Assembly (NCBI GenBank): GCA_964419605.1
Contig: CAYQQM010000003.1
Coordinates: 1 to 64,000 of the forward strand
DNA: 64,000 bases
Reading direction: 5' to 3'
From: JABFXX01 sp964419605
GTDB lineage: Bacteria > Myxococcota_A > Polyangia > Haliangiales > Haliangiaceae
The first letter of the stretch is position 1. The number at the start of each line of letters is the position of its first letter. Below the pieces are notes generated by a model. It was not told the origin of the DNA. It saw only the letters and a list, made by a program, of their open reading frames with translations, and searched no databases. A program made the translations under genes and the position numbers. Below are positions 7,392 through 15,440 of this stretch, piece after piece.

Positions 7392-7679
7392 TCAGTTGCA
7401 GTGCCCGTGTCGCCACCGGCAGATGACCGGCGGGTCATCGCGCAGATCTTCGGAGAAGCCGAGGGCTCGAAGTTTGCCCGCAAGTGCGTAGTAGGCAACC
7501 GGGCTGGTCGCTTCAACTACGATATCGACGTCATCGGTGGGTCGATCAGGACTGGCCGCTGGATCTGTCACCAACAGCGGAACTGTGGCTCCGCCCACGA
7601 AGACCACGTCGTGACGAAGGTCGCCTAAGAGCTCGGCAACGTCCGCAATCGCTTGGACCGTTGGCGCATTCCTCCTCAT
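7392..7679 (-). pseudogene. nucleotidyltransferase (AbiEii-like), 3'-truncated
   Basis: Ninety-five residues carrying the first half of a nucleotidyltransferase: VVFVGGATVPLL (the glycine-rich loop) and RPTDDVDIVVE (metal-binding DxD), then ALAGKLRALGF. Family members of this type run to about 200 residues, with a further domain after the ICRWR segment, where this frame degenerates. The ATG overlaps the stop of the HTH gene (ATGA), so the two form an operon. The toxin-like half is probably inactive. Confidence 0.65.
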
Positions 7680-8206
7680 TGTTCACCGGATAGCAGACTT
7701 TTCATCACGCCTGCTGCCACCGATCGCTCGCGTGCACGGCCTGCACGAAGCGCATCCACCACGGCGAGCGAGGCGTATAAGTTCGGATCGCGGGATGCTG
7801 CATATGGAACACTCGGATACAACGGCTTCAAGCTCTGACCTCGTATCGTGCCTTCTGCACTCGGCCACACGGACGGCTCCAACGTGTCGCCGAAGTGCGG
7901 TTGCAGAATGGGCGCGGCAATCCCGGTAGCGATTCCGCGCGTGAGCGTGCCGCGTTCGGCGGGGAATGCGTACCGAACTCCGTGCACCAAAAACTCGAGC
8001 AGGTTTCGGCGCTGCACGGTCCACTGACGCGCATCGGGGCGGGAACCGATGAGCTGAGCCGCTGCGGATCGCGTGATCGCCTTGTGGACCTCGGATGCAC
8101 TCATCCCAACCTCTTGCGCTAGTTCGGCAAACTTCCACGTTGCACCCGGCCACGAAGCGGCCTTCAGAAGTACGACCACATCCTGCGGTTTTAGAACCAC
8201 ATCCAT
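7676..8206 (-). CDS. winged-HTH regulator paired with nucleotidyltransferase
   Basis: A 176-residue protein. Residues 1-60 look like a winged HTH (LKPQDVVVLLKAAS, then FAELAQEVGMSASEVHKAITR). The second half contains the conserved-looking LLEFLVHGVRYAFPAERG, a WPSAEG segment and LYASLAVVDALRAGRARER. I recognise this pattern from a widespread two-gene module in which the HTH protein precedes an AbiEii-like nucleotidyltransferase, so it is likely the antitoxin and autorepressor. A palindrome lies immediately upstream of the start. The stop overlaps the next ATG. Confidence 0.7.
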   Translation of the reverse strand: MDVVLKPQDVVVLLKAASWPGATWKFAELAQEVGMSASEVHKAITRSAAAQLIGSRPDARQWTVQRRNLLEFLVHGVRYAFPAERGTLTRGIATGIAAPILQPHFGDTLEPSVWPSAEGTIRGQSLKPLYPSVPYAASRDPNLYASLAVVDALRAGRARERSVAAGVMKSLLSGEQ

Positions 8207-8210
8207 ACTC

Positions 8211-8228
8211 TATTCGCGAATAGCGAAT
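8211..8228. promoter_or_regulatory. operator-like palindrome before the HTH gene
   Basis: TATTCGCGAATAGCGAAT contains the perfect 12-bp palindrome TATTCGCGAATA. It also contains an alternative inverted pair, ATTCGC / GCGAAT. It sits 5 bases upstream of the HTH gene start (8206) in an AT-rich stretch, a good position for autorepression. Confidence 0.45.
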
Positions 8229-8354
8229 ACTACAACATATCAGTATATTATGACGAAAAAACCATGACTTGCAGGCAGGATCGTCCAGGAATCTGGACCG
8301 GGGGGAGACGCCCGGTTTCAAAGAGAGAGTTAGTCTGTGCAGCAGGATTTAAAT

Positions 8355-8402
8355 CGGCAAATTTGTTGCCGTTTTAGATATAAAACGGCAATATATCTGC
8401 CG
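8355..8402. promoter_or_regulatory. two iterated 17-bp inverted repeats
   Basis: CGGCAAATTTGTTGCCG (8355-8371) and CGGCAATATATCTGCCG (8386-8402) share the pattern CGGCA-N7-TGCCG. Their centres are 31 bases apart, about three helical turns, and the second ends 4 bases before the ATPase start codon. The arrangement suggests cooperative binding of a dimeric repressor on the same DNA face. No dedicated regulator gene is adjacent. Confidence 0.55.
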
Positions 8403-8406
8403 AATA

Positions 8407-9546
8407 ATGTATGAGCGCAAACTTGAAATTGAACGCCTTATTGAGCGTAAGTCTCTGTTTTTACTAGGCCCTCGCCAGACCGGCAAGACCACGTTGCTGA
8501 ATGCACGGCTTCCAAACGCCCGCTTTGTCAACCTTTTGAGAGCCAACGAGTTTCGCGAACTGAGTGCTCACCCCGAGCTGCTGCGGCAGCGCATCGACGA
8601 CACCACTCGGGTGGTTGTGATTGATGAGGTCCAGAAGTTGCCCGTCATTCTCGACGAGGTTCAAGACCTGATCGAGAAAAACAAACAGCTGCGCTTTGTG
8701 CTCACCGGGAGCAGCGCTCGAAAGCTAAAACGCGGACACGCAAACCTTCTCGGGGGACGAGCGCTGTTCGCCACCTTGCATCCGCTGATCAGCGCTGAAG
8801 CACCCAATGTCCCGATCGCGGCGCGCTTGGAACGAGGCGGTTTGCCGTCCATCGCCGATTCGCCCGAGCCCGTGGAAGACCTCAAGGCGTACGTGGGCAG
8901 CTACCTGCAGGAAGAAATTCGCGGCGAGGGCCTGACTCGAGCCATTGAGCCTTTCTCGCGCTTTCTCGAGGTTGCGGGGCAGGTCAACACCGAGCTTGTG
9001 AATTTCGCCAACGTCGGCAACGACGCTCAGGTCCCGGCGCGCACCGTTCGCGAGTACTTCCAATTGCTCGAGGATACTCTGGTCGGACATGTGTTGTCGC
9101 CGTTCCAAAGCACATCCAGGCGAAAGCCAGTCAGCACGGCGAAGTTCTATTTTTTCGACATCGGTGTCGCCAATGCGCTTGCAGGCCGACATCACATTGC
9201 GCCAGGCACAACGGAATACGGGCGTGCATTCGAGCACCTGATTTTCCTCGAGCTGAAAGCGTATCTCGATTACCAACGTCGCAATGAACCACTGACGTTC
9301 TGGCGAACACAATCCAAACTTGAGGTCGATTTTGTCGTTGGTGATCGCCTCGCGATCGAAGTCAAAACGACCGCGCACGTTTCGCCGCAGATGCTCAATG
9401 GCCTACGGGCACTCCACGAAGAACTTCCCCTGGAGCATCGCATTGTGGTTTGCAACGAGCGCGAACCGCGTCGCACCCCGGACGGGGTGTGGATTTTGCC
9501 GGCAGCGCTGTTCTTGCAGAAGCTGTGGGCGGGCGAATTGGTCTAA
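8407..9546 (+). CDS. AAA ATPase with DUF4143 domain
   Basis: A 379-residue protein of the AAA_14/DUF4143 family. Walker A is GPRQTGKTT (residues 21-29), Walker B is VVVIDEVQ (69-76), and a sensor-like FVLTGSSAR follows. The C-terminal DUF4143 region has FEHLIFLELKAYL, then FWRTQSKLEVDFVV and LAIEVKTT, matching the (E)...(D)...ExK spacing of a PD-(D/E)xK nuclease fold. Such proteins are common in accessory regions; their role is unsettled. The start ATG follows the two inverted repeats directly, so the 5' leader must be very short. It appears intact, unlike most neighbours. Confidence 0.85.
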   Translation: MYERKLEIERLIERKSLFLLGPRQTGKTTLLNARLPNARFVNLLRANEFRELSAHPELLRQRIDDTTRVVVIDEVQKLPVILDEVQDLIEKNKQLRFVLTGSSARKLKRGHANLLGGRALFATLHPLISAEAPNVPIAARLERGGLPSIADSPEPVEDLKAYVGSYLQEEIRGEGLTRAIEPFSRFLEVAGQVNTELVNFANVGNDAQVPARTVREYFQLLEDTLVGHVLSPFQSTSRRKPVSTAKFYFFDIGVANALAGRHHIAPGTTEYGRAFEHLIFLELKAYLDYQRRNEPLTFWRTQSKLEVDFVVGDRLAIEVKTTAHVSPQMLNGLRALHEELPLEHRIVVCNEREPRRTPDGVWILPAALFLQKLWAGELV

Positions 9547-9963
9547 TTTCGTCGGTCACGGTGCAATCGGTGCAATCGCGCCGTTCCGCCACCTACAAAT
9601 GGCGGCCATCGTGCCGGCAGGTATGCAAGCTGAAATGTCGGACCCCACAATTCCAAACTTCAACCAACTGAGAACTCCTGCTTTTTGAAAACCTGAAGAA
9701 CGAAGTTTTGAGCTGGAACCGAACACAACCCCTGGAAGTACGCCTTCGTCGCAACGGCCGAGTGTGGAACCATAGCGTCGCGTTCGCGCTGCGCCCCCAA
9801 AAGGGCCGGTTCGACGGATTTCAATTGGGTGCAGTTCCCGTTTTGCAGCGGGGTTCGGTGGCGTAACGGGAGCAAAATTCCTTGCTCGTCGTGGCCAACT
9901 TCAGCTCGCCGCTACGCCGTCACCGACGCGATCACACGATGCCGTATAGAGGGCTGCGTGATC
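9547..9963. other. stretch without a recognised gene
   Basis: About 415 bases between the ATPase and the IS91 C-terminal fragment. Short open frames exist on both strands, but none shows a domain or start signal. It is probably decayed mobile-element DNA, judged by its neighbours. Confidence 0.4.
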
Positions 9964-10128
9964 ATGCGAACCGGGATCTGCACCGTTGACATTTCGCGAT
10001 GCCATTGTGGCGGTGAGCGCAAGGTCATCGCCGCACTCACTCGAGGTCAATCGCCGGATGCGTTGCGACGCTACCTTGACCACATGGGCGAGCCGGCCGA
10101 TCCGCTGCCGATCTCTCCGGCCCGTGCT
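9964..10128 (+). pseudogene. IS91-family transposase, C-terminal remnant B
   Basis: Reads MRTGICTVDISRCHCGGERK, then VIAALTRGQ and DPLPISPARA. The CHCGG followed by VIAAL, with a downstream Pro/Arg-rich PAR end, is the C-terminal zinc-binding region typical of IS91 transposases. The upstream catalytic part is not recognisable, and the frame runs past the expected end because of a deletion joining it to CATGTTCGG. Confidence 0.55.
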
Positions 10129-10386
10129 CATGTTCGGTTGGGCGGAGCTTTGCCTGAATCCGAATTCGCCCTATTTTCCGAGCCGTTGCAGTGCGTTGAG
10201 CGGAGTTCAACGCGAACGTGCTGCGAGGCCCTTCGCATCGGCCTTCTGCATTTCGTGGACCGGAGGTCCTATCCCTCCCCATTTTCCGGGCTGTTACGGT
10301 GCCCTTGACGCACCTTCACTTGGCGACCCGGATGGCTTGGTCTGAGGCGCCTACTCGCATTTCATCGATCGGAATGACTACTCCTA
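10090..10386. repeat. dispersed IS91-derived repeat, copy B
   Basis: Partner of 6948-7254. The outer 40 and 90 bases are conserved. This copy keeps an extra block of about 90 bases (to TTTTCCGGGCTG) missing from copy A, and lacks the 107 bases that encode the acidic transposase tail in copy A. The minus strand of the conserved right end encodes the tail VVIPIDEMRVGASDQ. Confidence 0.65.
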
Positions 10387-10455
10387 GCGCAATTCGACGT
10401 TGCAGTCGCGCAAATCGCGGCCTTCCCACTCCGGAGGACACGAGGAAGGCGAGGA

Positions 10456-13400
10456 TCAATTATCCGCAAACCCGAACTTGATTCGCCAGTTTATGATTGA
10501 GCTGCGCGATACCTGCCGCTCTCTACCGACGCTTCCAGGGGAGTGACCGACACCCTGTGTAAGCATCTCTATGATCTCATCCGCTGTGTAATCACCGTTG
10601 GCCCAGGTGCGGATCACTCGGATGTGGTAGCCGGATTTTTGGGCGAGTTCGGCGCACTTGACCTCTCGCTGCGTTCGCTGTCGACTCTGCGAGTACACCT
10701 TGCTTGCGTCGGCGTAAGCATGGAGTTCTGCCACAATCTCCTGCTTCTTTTGTGGATCAACCGGATGCAGCTCGACCGGGATCCCCAACTCCTTCGCGGC
10801 CCGATACAACGTTTCTGGGGCGAAACCGTTTTCACCGGCAATCGCGGTGAGTGCACCGAATTCGGTGGCGGCATTTACCTGAGCGATGTACCCATGTAGC
10901 TGCTCGGTTGTAAATGACTCGGGGGAACGGTGTTCCACACGGGTCCCTACCACCTCCCCGTATTTCGAGAGCAAATGATAGGCTGTACGGAGATCCATAT
11001 CAAACATGCTGGCGAGCTGCGGGGCAGTACAGCGGCCGTGATCTCTCACGATCTGCAGTCCCTCCTCAGTTGTAATATCACCTTCTGCCCAGGCGCGAAT
11101 GACAGGGACGCCGTAACCGAACTGTGTTGCGAGCGCAGTGTACATTGCCTGTTTGTTCTTATGGTACGCAGGGGCGCCTTTGATCGCGTTGCGGCGCGCA
11201 TCAAGCTCGGCCACAATCGCCTTCTTCTTCGCTCGATCCATCGGCGGAAGCTTGAGCGGGATCCCCAACTTGTTCGCCGCTTGGTACAACGTCAAGGCAT
11301 CAAGCCCGTTCTCATCGGCGAGAGTGGTCAGTACGCCGAAACCACCTGCATTGACCTGAGCGATATATGCGCGTAGCTCGTGGTCAGTTAACGACTCCGC
11401 CGATCTGCCTTCCGCACTCTTGGTCCCGAGCCCGAACCGCCCCCGCCAGTTCCATAATGTTGTAACAACAACCCCGTAGATTCGAGCAAGGTCCCAGTCA
11501 TTGCGATGACCTTGGTCTACTATCGGCCAAATTTCCTCATCGCAAAATTCATTGTGATCCCAGGCCTCGAGAATCTCGACGGGGATGTTGGATTGCTTCG
11601 CGACTTCGGCGTATGTGGCGAACCTGGCCAGGTGTTTGCTCGGTTTGTCACCCCTCGCGTTCTGTGCCGATTTGGTGCCGGCGTGAAGCTGGCTCTTGAT
11701 CTGCTGCTTCTGCAGCGGATCGATCCCGTGAAGTACAATCGGAACCTCCAAAACTTTGGCCCATCGGTACACCATCGGTATGGTGGCGCCTTCATTCAAA
11801 ACGATTTGAGTTATTTCGCCGAACCTCGTTGCAGCCTGAATGTGATTCAGGATCTGCAGTCTCTTCGCCTCTGTGAATGCCCGTTCCGGCTTGTCCTGCA
11901 CCCACCTGCGAATCGGATGTGGCCACTCGAACCTATCCGCAGTGTAATACATTGTGCCGTATGAAATGTTGTATTTTTGAATGACGATTTCAGCGGGCGT
12001 ACTCATGGTCTCAATCAGCATGGTTAAAAATTCCTCATCGGAGTATCGCTGTTGAGACCACTTTTTTACGATGGAAACGGGAAGGTTGTACGTTTGGGCG
12101 ACATCATCCAGGTGCTCGCCACGATTAATGTCATCGAGCGCGGCCTGCTTGATCCGTAGATCGGCTGGCTCATGCGCGTACGGCAATCCAGCTGCCTCCA
12201 TCAATCGGTACACTGTTGCAATGCTCACATCGTTGGCCTCAGCCACTTTGGTCAGCCCGCCGAAAGTGCGGGCTTGATGGCCTTGATGTGCGATCCGCTG
12301 TTTCTGCTCGCTAGGAAATAACTCTTCCGATAGCGGTCTATAGAACACCCTTTTCCCCTTGGGTATACCGAGTCTCTTTCGCCAGTTACCCATGACCGTC
12401 GGCTTGCCAAAGAGTTGTTTGGAGACAAGGCGATCCGGGTGCGCATCGGCCAGATAGAAGGCGGCTTCTATTTCCGCTTTTGTTGGAACTTTGCGCAGTT
12501 TGGGTGAGGTTCGAACATCGTGCTGGGGATTGCCCTCTACGAGAGGTAATCCCTTGCTTTCAAGATAGGTCTTCTGGATCTCACTCTGTCGGGCCGCGGA
12601 CACGCTTCTCAGAAGTCTCATTCCGCGCAGTTCCGCCAGTTCGCGCAATGTATCGACTGACAGTCCAGATGCCTCGGCGACTTCGCCTAGCTTACCGATT
12701 TGGGCCATGTCAAATGCCCAGTCCAAGATTTCCTCGATTTCCGCCTCGCTGTATTCTGGTGGGGATGCGAGTTCTGCGCCAGTCGCAGCGTCGCGCGGCG
12801 TTCGCGTTTTTCCTTGAAGCTGTCCCAGCGGGACGTCGCCTTGCCCATCCGCATTCGATTCGGTCAAAAATGGGCCGAAATCCGTCGCGAATTTCCACGG
12901 ACCATACGCTCCCGACAGCCAGTCAAAGAGCTGCGGCCACCGCCGCAGCAGCTCCGGAAGGAGTCGGACCATTTCCGCTACGTCGAAGAGCTTTGTCAGC
13001 TGCGGCGAGCGTTGCGTGAGGTCCCGCAGTTGATTGGCGAGTGCGCTGCTGGCCAACGCGGGCACTGCGCTACCGGACTCGCGGGGTGGGGTAATGTCGA
13101 TGGGCGGCTTTTTCCCCGAAAAATCCCGCCTGCCTAGCACGAACCGCGGCACAGTTGTCACCGCAGCCGCGATCGCCTTCGCATAATGCCGCTGCGCCTG
13201 AGCCAGCTGGTACGCTGCTTCGTGTGGGTCCTCCGTGGTTGCAGCGAGATGCACCGCGTTTTGGCATCCCGCAATGTCCGCTCCGGCAGATCCAGTTAGC
13301 ATGGCCAGGTCGAATGCCAATGGCCATGCGTTTGCTTGCCGATATCCTTTGTTTTTGGCCCAAATGGCCCCGAGTTGCACTGCACCCCGCACCGCAAGTC

Positions 13401-13842
13401 CAGCTAGAAACAACAGCGGTTCGTCAGCTATCGCCTCGGCAGCGTCCGGGCCAAGTCGAAGCAGATTTTCCTTGAGTGCCTCCAGCGACACGGTTTGTTC
13501 CCAGACCTGCCGGTAGCGTTTGTCTCCCCGCCAATCAGGCCCGCCTCCAAGTGTTTCATGTAGTTCGCGCACCACCGCGAACGTGCCGTTGGCCTTTGGT
13601 TCGCGATTCGCCGAATCGGTGTAAGGATCGACTTGCTGCTGGGGCTGCTTGAGCCACTGCATCGAAGTGATCCACGTCTGCACCCATCGATCGGCGGTAC
13701 CAGACGGGGAATCATCGTTGGAGAACTTCGGGGAACTCGAGTACGCCTCACCAGCTGGGGAAAGCCCGCGATTTGCCTTGTCGATCTCGCTTTGCGCCGG
13801 ATCCGGGGCTCCAAGAAACTTCTCTAGAAAACTCATACTCAT
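10456..13842 (-). CDS. giant multi-HTH repeat protein with toxin-like N-terminus
   Basis: About 1,130 residues, with no family I can name. Residues 1-335 (numbered from GTG 13857) form an Ala-rich helical domain with LLFLAGLAVRGAVQLGAIW, AFDLAMLTGSAGADIAGC and AQAQRHYAKAIAAAV; the pattern recalls pre-toxin regions of secreted polymorphic toxins. Residues 380-1130 are a chain of helix-turn-helix units. Four super-repeats are visible, starting near 532, 676, 836 and 996. Each has an HTH of the type LTxxAxENGxxxxTLYxAAKxLGIP, a second of the type ELAxxxGxxxxVIRxWAxGDxTxEE, and a third ending WNWRxRFGxG. A degenerate unit covers 388-500. No nuclease or protease motif is seen and there is no signal peptide. 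ATG 13842 is preferred over GTG 13857. A DNA- or RNA-binding role is inferred. Confidence 0.7.
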   Translation of the reverse strand: MSMSFLEKFLGAPDPAQSEIDKANRGLSPAGEAYSSSPKFSNDDSPSGTADRWVQTWITSMQWLKQPQQQVDPYTDSANREPKANGTFAVVRELHETLGGGPDWRGDKRYRQVWEQTVSLEALKENLLRLGPDAAEAIADEPLLFLAGLAVRGAVQLGAIWAKNKGYRQANAWPLAFDLAMLTGSAGADIAGCQNAVHLAATTEDPHEAAYQLAQAQRHYAKAIAAAVTTVPRFVLGRRDFSGKKPPIDITPPRESGSAVPALASSALANQLRDLTQRSPQLTKLFDVAEMVRLLPELLRRWPQLFDWLSGAYGPWKFATDFGPFLTESNADGQGDVPLGQLQGKTRTPRDAATGAELASPPEYSEAEIEEILDWAFDMAQIGKLGEVAEASGLSVDTLRELAELRGMRLLRSVSAARQSEIQKTYLESKGLPLVEGNPQHDVRTSPKLRKVPTKAEIEAAFYLADAHPDRLVSKQLFGKPTVMGNWRKRLGIPKGKRVFYRPLSEELFPSEQKQRIAHQGHQARTFGGLTKVAEANDVSIATVYRLMEAAGLPYAHEPADLRIKQAALDDINRGEHLDDVAQTYNLPVSIVKKWSQQRYSDEEFLTMLIETMSTPAEIVIQKYNISYGTMYYTADRFEWPHPIRRWVQDKPERAFTEAKRLQILNHIQAATRFGEITQIVLNEGATIPMVYRWAKVLEVPIVLHGIDPLQKQQIKSQLHAGTKSAQNARGDKPSKHLARFATYAEVAKQSNIPVEILEAWDHNEFCDEEIWPIVDQGHRNDWDLARIYGVVVTTLWNWRGRFGLGTKSAEGRSAESLTDHELRAYIAQVNAGGFGVLTTLADENGLDALTLYQAANKLGIPLKLPPMDRAKKKAIVAELDARRNAIKGAPAYHKNKQAMYTALATQFGYGVPVIRAWAEGDITTEEGLQIVRDHGRCTAPQLASMFDMDLRTAYHLLSKYGEVVGTRVEHRSPESFTTEQLHGYIAQVNAATEFGALTAIAGENGFAPETLYRAAKELGIPVELHPVDPQKKQEIVAELHAYADASKVYSQSRQRTQREVKCAELAQKSGYHIRVIRTWANGDYTADEIIEMLTQGVGHSPGSVGRERQVSRSSIINWRIKFGFADN

Positions 13843-13878
13843 CGATTCGCTCGGCACCGCCCGCCGAATTGGCAGCCG

Positions 13879-14770
13879 ACCCGGTGAGGTTGTCTGCCCC
13901 CCCCCGGGTTGTCAACACCAAAATTCGCCGCCTTCGGACACGAACCTTGCGGATAGCCGTTAATGTGTCGAAGACGCCTCGCCTGCCACGACGTGGTTCG
14001 TCTCGAGCGGCGCTGAGTTGGCGCACTAAGGCACGGTGCCTAACCAGCTACTTGAGAACTTCGATCGCAGTGAACTCGCGCAGGTCGCCTCCGGTGGGGT
14101 TCCAATTCTCGCCTTGCTTCTGAAAAATCCGAAGCCGCAGCAGGCCTTGGCGATTGAGCTTTACGTAAGGAATCGATGTGGCGCCGTCGAACGCGCTCTT
14201 GTCGATGTTCAGCGCGGTGCCACGGGCGTCCGACAAGACAAGAGTTTCAAACGTTTTTACCCCCGCTGCACCAAGAATCTTCTGTAAGGTCCACCCCTTA
14301 GGATCCGCCGTACCAGGCATGTTGTCGCGCGGCAGGGCCAGCACGGTGGCGCCCGTCAGAACGGTCGTTCCCGCCGGAGATCTTACCGTCAGACGAAGCT
14401 GCATCGGGTCGCGCCCGCCACCTTCGCCCTGTTCGTGTTCACCTCGTCCCGAATCCTTGGTGAGCACAATTCGTACCTCGCGCACGTGATCGTGTCGGAC
14501 CACTGGCCGGCCGCGCTTCGCAAGCTCCACCGGGTCGAACATCCCGAACGCAGGCTGAGCATCGACTCCCGGAAACAGCGCCGGAATGAGATCGGGGTAC
14601 GTCGCTGATGGAGCGGACAGCTCAGCAGGCGATCGACCGACTACTTTTACCAAGGCCCACGTTCCGAGCCGACGCGCAGTAACCGGAACAACGGTGTCCA
14701 ACCGAGGCCAACTCTCGATGTCCTTCGCCTGCACGGTGGCCACAGACGTATCGTCGACAAAGATTTCGAG
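13879..14770. repeat. long direct repeat, copy B (intact)
   Basis: Intact counterpart of 6339-6952, containing about 170 bases downstream of the lipoprotein gene and most of that gene. The first bases contain a run of nine cytosines at 13897-13905. This is where accessory DNA meets the conserved ssb neighbourhood, so this copy is taken as ancestral. Confidence 0.8.
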
Positions 14771-14890
14771 CCGATTCGCCGCTCGCTGCGCAGCCACCGA
14801 CCTCGAATCCGATTTGCCGCAATTCGCGACTACGGCGAGGACAGCGCCGCAGAATAATGCGAAGGGACCACTTTTAGAATGGAATTTCAT
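14048..14890 (-). CDS. hypothetical lipoprotein downstream of ssb
   Basis: About 280 residues. The ATG at 14890 lies inside the last codons of ssb (17-base overlap) and gives a short basic start followed by FALFCGAVLAVVANC. That is a lipoprotein-type signal with a non-standard Asn before the Cys, so attachment is not certain. The mature part has no family I recognise. It contains two similar-looking halves (DIESWPRLDTVVP and GWTLQKILGAAGV, each followed by a beta-rich stretch) and a charged Gly/Glu linker in the middle. The C-terminal half faintly recalls sulfite-oxidase-type molybdopterin domains, but no cofactor cysteine is present. A decayed copy lies at 6507-6952. Confidence 0.6.
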   Translation of the reverse strand: MKFHSKSGPFALFCGAVLAVVANCGKSDSRSVAAQRAANRLEIFVDDTSVATVQAKDIESWPRLDTVVPVTARRLGTWALVKVVGRSPAELSAPSATYPDLIPALFPGVDAQPAFGMFDPVELAKRGRPVVRHDHVREVRIVLTKDSGRGEHEQGEGGGRDPMQLRLTVRSPAGTTVLTGATVLALPRDNMPGTADPKGWTLQKILGAAGVKTFETLVLSDARGTALNIDKSAFDGATSIPYVKLNRQGLLRLRIFQKQGENWNPTGGDLREFTAIEVLK

Positions 14891-15347
14891 CGTCGGCACC
14901 ACCGCCACTGCCGCCGCCGCCGTAACCGGAACCGCCGCCGAAATCACCTTCCATCATCTGGGGAGGCGGACTTGGTTCTGGACCGGAACTGGGGCGGCCA
15001 CTATCGCGCCCTCCACCGCCACCCAGGAACTGCACGTCCGAGGCTACTACTTCCGTGATGTACCGCTTGTTACCGTCTTTGTCGTCGTAACTGCGGGTCT
15101 GAATCCGTCCTTCGATATAGACCTGACGACCCTTCGACAAATACTTTGAGCATATCTCTGCACGCTTGCCCCACACGACGATCCGGTGCCACTCGGTCCG
15201 CTCCTGGCGCTGACCGTTCTTGTCGTTCCAGCTCTCGCTGGTCGCAACGCGAAGTTCGCACACACCCTGCCCGCTGGGCGTGTATCGCATGTCGGGATCT
15301 GCGCCGAGATGACCGACGAGAATAACCTTGTTGACGCCTTGTGCCAT
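14874..15347 (-). CDS. ssb: single-stranded DNA-binding protein
   Basis: A 157-residue SSB. The OB-fold occupies residues 1-110 (MAQGVNKVILVGHLGADPD, then SESWNDKNGQRQERTEWHR and KYLSKGRQVYIEGRIQTR), followed by a Gly/Pro-rich linker and the acidic DDEIPF tip that recruits replication and repair partners. The ATG at 15347 has GAGG 6-7 bases upstream and matches the family's usual N-terminus; the longer open frame upstream is not conserved. The 3' end overlaps the lipoprotein start. Confidence 0.97.
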   Translation of the reverse strand: MAQGVNKVILVGHLGADPDMRYTPSGQGVCELRVATSESWNDKNGQRQERTEWHRIVVWGKRAEICSKYLSKGRQVYIEGRIQTRSYDDKDGNKRYITEVVASDVQFLGGGGGRDSGRPSSGPEPSPPPQMMEGDFGGGSGYGGGGSGGGADDEIPF

Positions 15348-15440
15348 CGCTTCCTCTTTGGTGTTCCGAAACCACCCCGGTTCCGTGACATCCATGTACG
15401 TACCACGCCGGTGTGACATCCGTGTAGAGTCCCTACCGAG

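Noticed and set aside
10387..10455. Longer protein upstream of the VVIPIDEMRVGASDQ tail in copy B
   Set aside because: The frame stays open for about 25 codons (ending RLQRRIAL before the tail) but hits an in-frame TAA at the border with the multi-HTH gene and has no start signal.
13897..13905. Run of nine C residues as a phase-variation tract
   Set aside because: It lies outside any coding region, downstream of the lipoprotein stop. Copy A has a similar run, so there is no evidence for a contingency function.
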